64,000 nucleotides of DNA from Bryum argenteum (GCA_037043015.1 CM073325.1:15789001-15853000), one strand, 5' to 3'; positions 12,224 through 26,725 are shown, counted from the stretch's first letter. Translations and numbers: made by a program. Notes: generated from the letters alone by a model not told the origin.

Positions 12224-13881
12224 TAAGGTGGGCCAATTTTATCTGCAGTTTGCACCCTTTCGTACATAGATAGCTTCTCCTCTTGAGCTTTACCTCAATT
12301 GTAATTGTTCATTGTCAGATTTTGTTCTATCTTCCACTTGCTTCCTTTCTCTTCCTAGCTTCTCAGCAGGCATGGGAGTGTTGTGGAGCGCACCATTTAC
12401 AGTTTCTCTTAGATCAGGCTGTGTCTCCTTTTCCCAGGTCAGTCTAGGACCTGATCATTAGAGCGGAGCTGATTGTAAGCAGTTCCGCTGTGGTCTCGCC
12501 ATGCAGAGTTGTTGTCACGAATCGAATCCAACTCGATTCTACTGTTATATACCGTAACTGTCTTGTACTGGAACTTACAGAAGTAGTAGAGGTGGACAAT
12601 TTCTGTATCGTAGTTCCACCTGGATGGTAGTAGAGGGAACTACATTAGTGCTGTTATACATTAAGGTCTGGGTCAAGAATCTATGAGATTGAGCATTCAT
12701 ATTGGTTACGGCTGAAAATTGGACTTTATAGAGTTAACAGTAGATTGTGGGTATAGGTTTTTTCTCTTTCATCAAACCACCGTAAAGTTCAGTCCAGTAC
12801 TCTACCTTTCCTTCCTTTCACGATGTAACTTCAGAAATGCAACAACGGTGAAGGGTTTTTAGATTCGATTCGAGTTTCACCTGAGATTTGTGAGGTCAAA
12901 TTAGAGATTGACATCAATTCTAATTCTCATGTTCATGTATAGAGTTCCTTGACTGAAAAACAGGGGTGCAAAGGTTTTATGTTTTTGAATTCTAACATGA
13001 TGAATATTGGACCTCAAGTGCCATCTGGAGTTTGTACGGAGCATTCAGTTTTCAGTATTTTCGTGTTTTTCAAGTTCAGCTTTTTCGACTCCCATGTTGG
13101 TGACTCATTACACTATGTTCGGTAGATCGCTCATATCATACTGTTTGGAATCTTAGAATTCTTCCACTTACTTTATTCATGCATGCAAATTGTTTTCACA
13201 ACCAACTACATGACAAATTTGAGTTTACAGAGGTTACCTCAAACTTATTGGAAGAAGTACGTGGTAAGGTAACTATCAATGTAAGATCAGTTTTTTGATC
13301 CTATGGGGAGAAGACTTTATACTTCAATAACCATGCGTTTCTTCCTAAATTCACATACAATCCAAGGTTATCAAAGTTTCGAATGTTTTGTATATATGTG
13401 AAGATTTCAAGAACAAATATGACATATTTGCTGTACTCTGGTGATACAAACATTCAAAAATCCGATTTGAACAAAATCAAGACTCTTCTGAAACCACGAT
13501 TCCCCTACTTATAAAAAGCTTAAAAAAAAAAACCAAAGTTTGAGATCATGCGATTGTCTTACTCTAGGAAGAATAGGATAGTGTTATTGGACTTCATAAA
13601 AAATTGGTTAAAAGCTTCTTAGCGGTATCCACAAGCAGATGAAGCCATTGCCACTTGGCAAACGGGCAGACAAAAACAATGTCTGAAGCAAACCAGGGAC
13701 GGGCAAGCAAAGGAAATTCTCGTGGGGGCAGCTGGAGCCCGCACAAAACCCACAAAGGATAAGCTAAGCCCCTGGAGCAAGCATCGCCGAAGTCGAGGCA
13801 GCAATCGGCGATAGCGATGATTCTCACTTCAGTCTGATCGCTGCTTCTCCGATTCCACAGACCCAATAATCGAACGCTGCC
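12224..13881 (+). other. PP4R3 3' UTR, spacer, and FTSHI2 upstream region
   Basis: The PP4R3 3' UTR begins after the TGA at 12221-12223. The rest is AT-rich spacer with no gene. A TATAAAA at 13510-13516 is the best core-promoter candidate for FTSHI2. GC content rises from about 13.6 kb and probably marks the 5' UTR. An antisense frame at 13594-13992 looks like a by-product of this composition. Confidence 0.5.
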
Positions 13882-16800
13882 ATGACGACCTCGCTGCGCG
13901 CGAGCTCGTTGTTGCAGCAAAGCGCTGGCCATGGCGGTATTCGCAGGCCCTCTGTGGCTGTCTGGAAGCTCACCGCCCGGCACCAGCAGCACCAGCTCAG
14001 GAGAAGGAGGGGGCCGCTTCCGCCAATCCGATCAACATCTCAACTCCCACTCCAGGTAGAATTTCTTTCTTCTTCCTTTGCAACCCTTCCTTCTTTCAGA
14101 GAATTCCACTCGATACTGCGTTAATTCCAGCATTGGAACCGAATTAGGGTTTTTGATTGTTGCGATGACTGTTAGCATCAGTCACGCCATTAGGGTTAAG
14201 GCATCGTCAAAGCGCAACCTGTTAGGAACCGAGCAAAATTCAGAATGGCAAGTCTCGTGTGGAGTGAGCAATCGTGTGGAGTGGGCAAGGAAAGGTTGTT
14301 AGGAGAATGTGCAAGGTGATGATGAAGTAATCACAATCTGCTATGGATTGGGGCTTTTTAGTCAGTCCTGTGTGGTCAAGCAAGAGAACAGAGATATACT
14401 TAATTCAATTAAAAGCTCGGGCGCGGACGGGTGAAGTTTTTTCTGGTAAGCATTTTGAATTAGGTGATGGGAATCAGCATTGAGATAATTCCTCGTGAGG
14501 TAACCGGAGTAGAGCGGCTCTGTTATTTCACGTTGATTTGGGAAACTCAACTGACTTTTATCTGTTCTCTTTCACAGCTGAAGAGCAGCAGGAGAGTTTC
14601 GCCATATTTGCAGCGATGCACGTTACCTACAAATCAAGTTCGAAGGCAGCAAGGGAAGCTCCTCCTGGTCAGATCCAGCGCTTCTTCACCCTCAAACGAG
14701 GAAGAGAAAGAGACATCAACAAGCACATCAAGAGCAGCCGTGTTCACAGCACTAGCTTTAGTGCTTCCTGCCATCCTAACAGCACAGGCCTCAGCAGCAG
14801 CAACGAAAAAGAAAGCTCGAGCGCCGAAAGCAGTCCCCACAATGCAATTAGACGAGAGAAGGGAATGGGCAAAAGGGTTACCAAAAGTCGAGGAAGCAAT
14901 CCCCTACACCGAACTCGTCGAGCTTCGAGAAGCAGACAGAGTGAAGCATATAATCAAGCATCCGAACAGTAAGCTGAAAGAGCGACCAGAACGAGTCTAC
15001 GTTGTCATGAAAGACGATCGAGTGCTACGATGCGTGCTACCGACGCCGGAGAGAGATGAGAAATTCTGGTCCAACTGGGAGTACCTCGAGCTGAATACCC
15101 TCCTTATTGATGCATTTTCTCCAGCAGTTCCGGCACCGAAAGTGGAAGGCTGGGCTGCCAGAGGACCCTCACTAACATTCTTATACAAAATCCAAGAATG
15201 GTTGAAACCAAAGGATAGAAAGAAGACTGCTGCAAGTTCAAGGCTTGAAGAGCTAGCCAGGACTCGTAGAGAGATGGAGCAGGAGCTTCGGGAGCAAGAA
15301 GAAGAAGCAAGACGATTTGAGGCCCAAAGAGTTCGGGAATTGAGGGAGCAAAAGGCTTTAGAGAAAGCTGCACGAGAAGAGCAGGAAAGGTTGCAGCGAA
15401 GGGAGGAGAAATGGGCTCGTGAGGCTGAGAACAGGGAGCTCAAGATGCAACAACAAGCGCAGGACAATGCAGATTGGAGCAATTTTTTTTACAGTGCTTC
15501 CAGGAATGAAGGTTTCCGGTTTTTGATGGGTGTCTTCTTCTTCTGGCTGTTTTATCAAACGGTCGTTGTTGGAGTTAAAAAGAGGAAACAGGACTATGAG
15601 GATCGATTGAAAATTGAGCAAGCTGAGGAAGAAGAGCGACGTAAAATGCGCGAATGGGAGGGTGCTATGGAAGCTGCTGAGGTACCTACCCTTCTCTATC
15701 ACTTCATAATGCCTGCTGTATCATATCTTACTCTCTTACTGTTACAATCTGATACTATTTTATACCAATTGATGTCATATAAACTACTTTTATTAAATTT
15801 GTATTGTTCCACCATGACATAAATTGCTATTATGCTGCTCTTTGCAGGCCTTGTCAACGAGTGAAGAGTGGGGAAAGGAAGGAATGAGTGAGGAAGAAAA
15901 GAAGAGACTTGAGGAGGTCGAGAACAATCCCCAATTGAAAATGGGAATGAAATTCATGAAGTCAGGTATGAGGATCTGTGTTTTTAGCCTGAACATTGGC
16001 TTGGTGAATGTAACTTGAATGGGCAATTTCGTCAAAATGGCAGTATTTCAAGTGCCTATTTCACGTACCGAAATTACCACTTTATCGCAAACTGTCATAT
16101 CTGGTTATGCCTTTAAATTGGCACCTTTGATGCCATTACAGAGTACACATTACTTCTTCTGTAATATCACTGTCCTCCTCTCTTTTTAGTGAATTTGAAC
16201 CCCATGTCACGGAGTTGAGGTTTCTAATGTTGGAACGTATCTTGGTGATTCACAGGTGCACGAGTGAGGCGAGCAAAAGGTCGTCGTCCACCACAATATT
16301 TGGATTTAGATGCGGATGTGAAGTTCGCAGATGTTGCGGGACTGGGTGATATCCGCAAGGAGCTCGAGGAAATTGTAGACTTTTTTACATACGGTGAAAA
16401 GTATAGGCGACGAGGCAGTAGAATTCCTGGTAACATTCCATTTCCTGGAAGTCCAGTGCTTTTATCATCCCTGGTAATATGCAATAGTTCTTCGCCATAA
16501 TCGGTGATCTTAATATTGTTGGTGTGGTTTGTTGCAGCTGGTATCCTGCTATGTGGAGAGCCAGGAACAGGAAAGACACTTTTGGCGAAGGCAGTTGCTG
16601 GTGAAGCTGGAGTGAACTTCTTTTCAATTTCAGCATCCCAATTCGTGGAGATTTATGTCGGTGTAGGAGCTTCTCGAGTGCGTGCCTTGTATAACGAGGC
16701 TCGGGAGAATGTAAGCATGCTGACACCTTGTCTGTTCAATGTTGAACTTATAACAATATGTCCAAGTTGGGCATTATTATATTCATTCCTCGGCATCAGA

Positions 16801-19800
16801 CCCAAATCCTAAAATTTATAGCATGAATCCTCATGTGCAGTTACGTATGATTATGGCCAGTTATTTCACGCATCGCAAGTTAAGAGGAGGGTCTGTTTGT
16901 CGCTGTCCCCTATGCATTCATTCAAGGAGCTGTTCATATTTTATTGTCTTTGTCTGTACTCAGGTAGTACTCAGAATTTCAGTTGGATCACTGTTTCTTT
17001 TGCAGGCGCCGGCAGTGGTTTTCATTGATGAGTTGGATGCAGTTGGGAGGCAACGTGGTTTGATAGGAGGGTCTGGTGGACAAGAACGTGACGCGACATT
17101 GAATCAGGTTCTTAGTACAGATGACTCCTTACAGAAACCTCAATAGCGTTAAATCGGCAATATTCAGCAGAAGTGGCAGTTACGCTAAAATTTCAAGAAA
17201 TAGTGAAAAGGCACTTCTAGAGGGGTAAGAATGAGAAGAGAGGGTGATATTACAGAGAACATATTGAAACTTGTACTCTGGAGATATGCAAATATGCCAC
17301 CAGAATGACACTTCCTGACATGATGGCATGTTTCGGAATAATATTGCCATTTTAACGAAATTGTCTATCCGAAAACAGTTATTGGTCGCGTATTCTAATG
17401 TGCATTACAGAGCACATGAGTATGTCAAGTTACAGGCAGACGTCTCAAGTTCGCAAGCTCTCTTGGCTCTGACCGATTGCGGAAATGTGATTGTGCAGCT
17501 TCTCACCTGCTTGGATGGGTTTGAAGGAAGAGGAGAGGTTATCACTATAGCTGCTACCAACAGGCCTGATATTTTAGATACTGCACTTGTTCGACCTGGT
17601 CGGTTCGATCGGAAGATCTTCATCCCGAAGCCTGGTACCAAAGGACGTGCTGAGATTCTCAAGGTAAAAATCTAAGGCTCGTTTTCAACCTCCTCTTTTG
17701 GTACTGGTTTGTGTAGCTTATCTTGAGGACTTTGTGGTCGTTTCAATTCTAGAGAAGAGAAGCCTCGTTAAGATGATCTTTGCGAAATCATGACTGTAGG
17801 TTCATGCACGAAACAAACCGATGGCAGAAGAAGTCGACTTTGAAGCGGTAGCTGAAATGACTGACGGAATGGTGGGAGCTCAATTGGCTAATATTCTGGA
17901 TGTTGCAGCTCTTCAAGTTTTACGAGACCGTCGAACTGAGGTACCATATATTCTGAACACCTCTCATATTTACAGTTACATTTCTGTCCATACAATTACA
18001 TGACATTTGTCCATATATTGACGAATTTTTATTTTATGGTGGTGCTCCAGATCACCACAGATGACTTGCTTGAGGCCGCCCAGCTTGAGGAGGGAGGTCA
18101 CCCTGATCCCCGCCCTCGTAGTGACTACTTGTTGTGGATGCTGGCACTAAACGAGGCATCAATGGCGGCCTTTGCAGCAAATTGCCCTGACTTGAAGCAA
18201 ATTCAACTGGTACGCTCGCTCTATTTTTACCTGATTTTCTTCTGATTCTCTTGACCTGTCGCCCTAAATCCCAATTCCGTTGAAATGGCACTTAGAACTC
18301 AGTATAAAGTTACCGAACATCTATGAAATGTGAAATTGGGCCATTTTGGGTGCAAATCGGGGACGAATTGGAATCAATCTTGGAACTAAAATGACAGTTG
18401 GTGACGAATTGACAGTTTTGTACGTCAAAATGTCATATGAACGGTATTGCCCGTCCTAGTAAATATACTTGAGTACAGGTCATGAAGTATCTATTTCCTG
18501 GTGTTCTTAATGGTCTCTCCATTCTTGCAGGTTACTATTATTCCTAGAATGGGAGAGGAGAAAGGTGCTGTGCGATTTAAGACTGACCGCACCAAGTTCG
18601 AACTACAATCTGTCAGGTCAGTTCACCATCTTCTTTTTTCTTCTGGTGAAGGTTTGAGGAGTTTTCAGTAGGTTATGGAGCTTCAACCTCTTCAGTAAAA
18701 AGTTTGCTAAAAGAAGTTTCACTTGGGTGTGGGTATTGAGCATTCTAATGATTGACAAATGGTATTGTGATTTGTGAGCAGCCGCCAAGGAATGTTGGAC
18801 TATATTGCAGTTCAGCTTGCGCCACGCGCAGCTGATGAGATTTGGAATGGGATCGACAATGTAAGTCTGCTCATTCTGTATCCACAAATGTATGGAACCC
18901 TCAATTCCGTTCAGCAGACTTGGATCTTTCAGGGGGCATAATTACCAGGGTAGTGATGTTACAAAAAAGCAATGGGTGGTCAGTCTAGAATGGTAGTAGG
19001 GGTATCAACTTGGAAGCACGGCTAAATTTGTCACTTCGGGACAAAAATGCCAGTTTTGGTATGTCAAAATGGTGCTAGCCATTTTAACGGTATGTGAATA
19101 CTTATGGTACTTAGAATAGTTGGTCATTATAATGGAACTGCCCAGTCAGGGACAACTTGTATGATCATCTGACGAGTTGGATGATTGACTTTGTGACAGA
19201 TGAGTACTATATGGGCAGATACAGTAGACCAAGCACGCGATACTGCACGAAAATTCGTATACGCCGGCCTTTCTGATAACGAAGCTCTTTATGGTCTTCA
19301 CGATTGTGTTTATAACTACGAAAGTGTCAAGGTAACTACATACATGCATTCCCTCTTGGTACTCCGATTGCTTTTTTCATATTCCTTTCATCGCATAAAC
19401 CAATCCTCGTGCTTCTGCAATGTTACAGTCCGTGGACGATGAGGCGTTGAAGGTTTTAAATCAGTGCTACGATCGTGCACTTGAGGTATGTATCACATCA
19501 CGCTCCTTTCTTCGGTGACTGCTCAATAAAAGAATTTCATATAAGCAAAGCTCCTTTTTTTATGCAGTCTTATATTTTTAGGAGAATGTGGATGACTGGT
19601 AATGCAAGAATCACAATTTTTGGACTTCTCTGTAATGTTATTTTGTTAGAAGGTAGTTTAAAATCTGGATCTAGGTATAGGGTATATCGGAAAATGGACT
19701 TTGAAGGCTAGGCTAGAATCTTTCTCATTGACAAACAAGCTTACTGAAGTAGGTTACCTTGTGCTTTTAGCTGACATTGTTTTGTTTGGTTTGGCAGTTT

Positions 19801-20004
19801 CTAAAGAAAAACAAGACATTGGTGGACAAAATGGTTGAGAAATTAGTGAAAGAGCGAGTAATTAGGCAAGTAGAGTTCGAGAGATTAGTGGCAACATACG
19901 GGAAATTGGATCCACCACTACCGTTACCAATGGAGGTACGTGATCGGAGCCTCTCAGCTTTCCAAGAGTCTATGATAGCTGAGAAGCGAAGCATTAGGAA
20001 TTGA
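13882..20004 (+). CDS. FTSHI2: FtsHi2-type inactive FtsH-like AAA-ATPase, chloroplast
   Basis: Fourteen exons, about 956 aa: 13882-14055, 14578-15681, 15848-15965, 16256-16429, 16538-16710, 17006-17107, 17499-17663, 17800-17940, 18051-18209, 18531-18616, 18782-18860, 19200-19331, 19429-19485, 19798-20004. A Ser/Arg-rich transit peptide is followed by a hydrophobic stretch (~112-135), a charged coiled coil and a membrane segment (~370-390, [19 protein letters not shown]). The AAA core has Walker A GEPGTGKT (530-537), Walker B VVFIDE (585-590) and arginine-finger motif RPGRFDRK. The zinc site HEXGH reads NEASM (751-755), so proteolysis is not expected. Order, length and C-terminus ([13 protein letters not shown]) match Arabidopsis FTSHI2/EMB2083. 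In Arabidopsis this works in the Ycf2-FtsHi ATPase complex that pulls preproteins through the inner envelope; the same role here is inferred. Confidence 0.93.
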
Positions 20005-21098
20005 ATTGAATTGAAAAACAAACAACAGTAGCTTGTATTTAGATCATCCATTAGTCAAATTGAGGAATCTAGATGCCTAGTACAACATATGCAGCAGCAG
20101 CTGTCGGGAAGTTGACAGCAGCAATTGCTTATGTTTGGGCTTTTCACACTGCAATCTTTCTCTTTCCTTTTTCTTTACCTTTTCAGTAGGGTATTTTCAA
20201 TATGGTCTATAATACTTGCTATAGTAGTAGTAGTTTTGTACCATGACTATGCATTCGTACATTGGTATTCTCGTAATAATAATCAGTGGGAATGACATAA
20301 GCGTTCTGTATTGTTCTTTGGTTGCTGTAGATGGTATTGATGGTTTGTTTGTTTATTCATCCATCTCCGCATTGAACCAACTTCCCACTGTCTGGATCTT
20401 TCATGAATCTGCATGGCAACTTTTCATTCAATTTGTTCAGTTCTGGTTCGATAACTGAGGTTACTATATAGATTCTTTCAATGTCTATTTAATTTTCTAC
20501 TTGGATACGGTATACAAAATGAACTTGAAGGGCGCAATTCAAATAAGAATGACATGATTACAGGGGTTGAGTATCAGGTTTGTTATTGAGCGAAAACGCA
20601 TTTAGTTAAGACTATACTACCATAGCTATGGTAATCAAATCAATAGATGTGAAGAGAATACTCAAATTTTGCATAAAAACTAGTTTGATATGGTGCCATT
20701 TTTCAAATCAAACCTTAGTTTACCTTAATCATCACCTTAATGTGTCCAAATTATCACCTTAATGTGTCCAAATTATACTCGTTTAGTGTAGCTATGACAC
20801 CGGCTAGTCCCTCCCTCCTATCATGACAACCTCTTTCAAATTGATGACATTCAAAGGAAAAGGAAACGCAACATGGATACATAATAACTTGCCGATTTGA
20901 TTCGAGGGAGCTCTACCATGTCACCTCATTTGGAAGTAGACCTCATTTATACGAACAAGGATAGCAAGTATTAAAACCATTTATATGATCACTCTCTCAC
21001 GTTTTTTTCATGAGATTCATTGATGGTTGTTCGAAGGTTTTAATATTTCTCTTTTATGATGTAAGAAAGTTATATCTGGTCTTTCCGCACGAAACGGA
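20005..21098 (+). other. FTSHI2 3' UTR and AT-rich spacer
   Basis: The 3' UTR starts after TGA 20002-20004. The T/A-rich stretch to about 20.5 kb contains 'aataataatcag' and similar weak polyadenylation context. Beyond that I see only AT-rich sequence with a short direct duplication ('caccttaatgtgtccaaatta') near 20725-20770. Confidence 0.45.
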
Positions 21099-21206
21099 AT
21101 TTGCCATTTTTCTGCAACGTAATTCCAGGTCATTATGGTGTGCGTATGTCGCGTGAAGCAGAATTGCCATTTTTCTGCAACGTAATTCCAGGTCATCATG
21201 GTGTGG
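21099..21206. repeat. Two-copy tandem duplication, 63-bp period
   Basis: 'GCCATTTTTCTGCAACGTAA' begins at 21103 and again at 21166; the match continues through TTCCAGGTCAT to GGTGTG with one or two differences. It lies just upstream of the chitinase-like relic. Confidence 0.8.
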
Positions 21207-21228
21207 CCTTATCACTCCGGCTGATGCT

Positions 21229-21400
21229 GATGAATTGCAGCGGAATGTTAATTTCTATCTGGCTCAAATGCATGTGGAGACAGAGACGGGCCGGACTAGG
21301 TGTGTGTGTGACTCCCATTATGAATGCGCAAGTGCGGTATGAACGAGGGTTGGTTCAACTCACATGGCACCCAGTACTTGGCTGACAATTTTTACCAGTC
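21229..21400 (+). pseudogene. Possible GH19 chitinase fragment (degraded)
   Basis: One frame reads FYLAQMHVET, then CVCDSHYECA. After a one-base shift near 21325, the next frame reads VRYERGLVQLTWHPVLG and stops. The order resembles the GH19 chitinase block in which FLAQxxHET is followed by a Cys-rich segment and YYGRGPxQLTWNYNYG. There are two frame disruptions, no exon structure and no N-terminus, so this would be a relic. I cannot exclude chance similarity. Confidence 0.35.
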
Positions 21401-21983
21401 TGTGAGAACGACACACACTAGGTACCACATACATGGAGACCGGCCGCGATTGTGTGCTATGTCAAGCCGGAAAATTGGGCACTTCAATTATGTTGGCGAC
21501 CTTCTTCCATGGGAAAAAACAACGTCAGATGTAGCCATGCCAGCGTACATACTATACTCGTCTGACCTGTACTTCAATGTAAATGTCATGACAGAGTTAT
21601 TATTTAAAATTTTTTGAGTTGAATAGAATGATTTAATAATCTGTACATATGATTGAGGTTTATGTTTTTTCATGTGTGTATCAGATTTGGTTCAAATGTC
21701 ATGTGAAGTCAAGCAGCTTCATAACTTGGAGGGGCGGTACTGTTAAATTCAATCCCTGTTCTCGTTAGGTGGGAAAGTAGCATACATGACCCCTAGTGGA
21801 AGGATGAGTGCGCCGGTATTGGCACACTACACGTGAGCTCGGATGAGCTCGGATGTAGTGTCCCACTTTGGGTGTACTCATGGGGTGTAAAGAGACCATG
21901 TTTCCACTCGTGGAAGCACCTTTAGCAACATGTGTTCGTTGAGCTTGAATTGCAGCGGTAAGATTGGTGTCAACTCATCCGCC

Positions 21984-23582
<1,599 letters not shown>

Positions 23583-23663
23583 CTCGATCGAGCATTGCTA
23601 TGCAGCAATAAGTTAGTAGCATTCCATATTCTGATTATTCTCGATCGAGCATTGCAATGCTGT
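23583..23663 (+). promoter_or_regulatory. Direct-repeat motif upstream of GDSL gene
   Basis: 'TCTCGATCGAGCATTGC' occurs at about 23582 and again at about 23640, with a third partial copy 'GATCGAGCATT' near 23683, all within 180 bp of the GDSL start codon. CTCGATCGAG is itself palindromic, so these could be factor-binding sites. That is inference from position and repetition only. Confidence 0.35.
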
Positions 23664-23754
23664 AGTGGGCCCACATAGTAAGATCGAGCATTCTAGCAAT
23701 ACTATTTCAGGTCTAGAGAATCAGCAAAGGAATAGCAAGCTAGCTAGTTGAGCC

Positions 23755-26563
23755 ATGGCGCCGTTGTTTCTGTACGTGATATTGCTGAGTTGCTGCATGG
23801 TGGTGTCGATACGAGGTATGGTCTTGAAGGATAACTATCGGGATATGATAACAGCAGTAGTGATCATCGGAGACTCCACTGTGGATGTTGGTGTCAACAA
23901 CTACATCGACACGATAGTACGGTGCAACTGGGCGCCGTATGGGCGAATATTCCAGCAGTCGATGGGGAAACCCACGGGCCGTTTCTGTGATGGCAAAATT
24001 GCCGTTGATGTCGTCGGTCAGTAATCTCCCTCGATCGGTCCCACTTGCATTGGCGCTCTATGTTTTGCTTTTATGAGTCTGGATTCAGAATGATCGATGT
24101 ATCAAATGATTCTAGTATCGAATGTAAGTTGTTGGTGATGATCGATGATGTTTGATGTTTGCAGTGGAGAAGATTGGACATCCACTTCCGTTACCATACT
24201 TGGCACCGTATGCACACGGCCCTGCCATTCTCACTGGTATCAACGTCGCTTCGGGAGCTTCAGGGTGGTACGACCTCACTGCCACTCGCTTTGTAAGTGT
24301 CTCAACTTCTCTTACAAAATCACACTGACGGATTCATTAACGACAACCGTACCGGAATATTCACTAACTTACACTTTTCCTATCATCATGCATTATCTCT
24401 GTATGCACATAGACCCGCAGAGGAGAGTTTTTTGTGGTAACCTCAATCTCGTTAATTTGGAGGAAAATGATGCCGGGCAGTAATATGAAGGAAAGTCATA
24501 ATGTTCAAGTAGGAGGTGAGTGGAGGAGGGTGAAAAATATCAAGGACTTCATGCTTTATGTTATGAAATAAGCAACTGACAATTCATAATAGCTTTCATT
24601 TGGAACTTACACAAAAGCATTGACTGATCTCACTCCATGTCAAATTGACACATGAAATCTTGAGGTTCGAAATATGATACGATTTTTATTTTCCAAGTAC
24701 CTACCGTTTTTACATACCAAAGTTGTGGATATATCCGTTACTTTCAACAAAACTGAGGTTCTATTAGTACACTTAAATACGCCTTCAGTTATCGAGGAGG
24801 TTCCAACGTGCCTACTATGAGAATAATACTTTGTGGTCATGTGGTGCAGAATGTGAAAACAACAGGAGAACAAATAGTGTGGACTAGTAATTGGTATAAG
24901 GAGGTGAAATCTCTGGTCGGCGAAGAGCGAGGAAACTATATCATCAATAACACTCTGCACATCATCAGCACGGGTGCTAATGACTGGGTCAACAATTACT
25001 ACGTCAACCCCACATTGCTGCAGCAATACACTCCTGAGACTTACACCACTTTTATCATCGGCAAAGCCCGTGCTTACATCAAGGTGCACATACATTCTAA
25101 ACTTCTCTTTAACTTTCTGCTTGAGGTGACAGATCACTTCTAACACTCTTTCAAGTCACATTAAAAGCATGCGCATCACATCTGGGATCAGTAGATCATT
25201 AGGAGCAAAACTTCATAATGTTATATCCGCCTGCACTGCACTGCTGATTTGCCGATACTGCTATTAACGTTAGGGAATGGGCAAGTGGTAGATCGAAGGT
25301 CTTGCACTGTTCACGGTCGGAGTCCGTCGTTACTTACGACTGCAAATGGTGCAGAATCTGCCACTACCGACGTGCTCTCTAGTACATTATTAGGGCCTCT
25401 TTTTTTACTTATGTTTGAAAAATTAACACCAAAAGGTCAAATTTGACCCTTATTGATAAATGCTGGACACTGAAACGGGGTCATAAAAGCCATAATTCTG
25501 TTGAGATTGCGAGTAGTTTAGAGCTATTTTACGGTTGAGATTTTCTGACAGGAGGTGGTTTCAATGTAACTTACAGGCGCTTTATGACGCGGGAGGTCGC
25601 AATATTGGAGTGCTAGGCTTACCTCCACTGGGATGCATACCAGCCCAGATCACGATTTACGGCAAAGGCAAGCCAGAGTGCATTGCGAGGCTCAATAATG
25701 TTGCACTGAATTTCAATGAAAAGTTCAAGGCTATGGTGAAGGAGTTGCAACACAGTATGCATGGAGGGCGTCTCATTTACATCGACAGTTATACAGAGAT
25801 TCAAAACATTGTCAATAATCCATCAGCATATGGTATGCAACCCTCAGCCTTTTACCGTCGGGAAGGCCCTGATACAGTCGAGAAATGTTCAATGCATGAA
25901 CATTCGTACCCGCCATGTTCAATGCATGAACATTCGTACCCGCCATGTTCAATGCATGGACATTCCGAGAAATGTTCAATGCATGAACATTCATTCCCGC
26001 CTCTCGTAGGCCCCCGCAGAAAAAAGGGCTAATCATGAGCAATCATGTCACTTTGAAAAGAGTTTCTAATTAAAAAAACTCATGTCCATTTTTGGATGTG
26101 ATTGGTTGTTTTTTTAATTTTTTATAAGCCAGATCTTCTTACCCTTTTCAAGTTACTTGAAGAGTGCCGTGAGCTACGTGAACCATAGAAGTGGTAAGTT
26201 GTGCACTACTAGGATTAAGGGGGTTTGTGATGTTTTCACAAATGTTGTTCATATGGAATAATGTTGTTTTGGTATTACTTGCTCAGACAAGCAGTGTTTT
26301 GGTTGTTGGTATGCACCTTTGACAAAATTGAGGTTTTTTTTTGTGCAGGGATAAGTGAAGTGAGAAAAGGGTGTTGTGGATCCGGATTAATCGAGACTGG
26401 ATTTGTTTGCAACCCAGGCAGCCCCGGAACCTGCTCAGTACCTGAAGGAGGTGCCTATCTCTGGTGGGATAGCTTCCATCCTAGCGAACATGCCAATTAC
26501 TTCCTCGGAGAGGTTTTGTTTCAGCAGACTGTCCCTTTCATTATGGGTCCCGCGGAGCCGTAA
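23755..26563 (+). CDS. GDSL esterase/lipase, secreted (SGNH hydrolase)
   Basis: Five exons (23755-24016, 24165-24292, 24850-25083, 25577-25832, 26349-26563), about 364 aa, the usual length for plant GDSL lipases. A hydrophobic N-terminus (residues 3-19) suggests a signal peptide, hence an extracellular or secretory location. The nucleophile is Ser41 in IGDSTVDVG (Thr replaces the usual Leu of GDSL). Block II is NVASGASGW; block III is STGANDW with Gly172 and Asn174 as oxyanion residues. Block V, WWDSFHPSEHAN, supplies Asp334 and His337. The family hydrolyses acyl esters of lipids, cutin precursors or small metabolites; the substrate cannot be predicted. All splice phases agree and no lesion is seen. 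Confidence 0.92.
25883..26003. repeat. Hairpin-forming tandem repeat in GDSL intron 4
   Basis: Four copies of a roughly 32-bp unit centred on AATGTTCAATGCATGAACATT, each an inverted repeat (AATGTTC/GAACATT) around a 7-bp core and mostly followed by CGTACCCGCC. The third copy is shortened and carries GGACATT. It lies just after the donor at 25833. Confidence 0.85.
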
Positions 26564-26585
26564 ATGATTCACTTGCAAAATTTCT

Positions 26586-26725
26586 TTTGTAAAATTGGCC
26601 ATATTTGGTAGAACAATCGCCAACACTGTAGAACGTGTATGTAGAATGGACCAAAAAAATTTCTTAGAAGTCATTGTCAGATGCTTTCTGAGTTTTGACC
26701 AACCAAATATGGCCAATTTTACAAA
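26586..26725. repeat. Foldback element with perfect 24-bp arms
   Basis: The sequence at 26586-26609 (core AAAATTGGCCATATTTGG) is the exact reverse complement of 26702-26725, separated by 92 bp, immediately downstream of the GDSL stop. It could form a long stem in the GDSL 3' UTR or be a small MITE. Confidence 0.8.

Noticed and set aside
14997-15702. Minus-strand frames across FTSHI2 exon 2
   Set aside because: Shadows of the charged coiled-coil coding sequence; no independent support.
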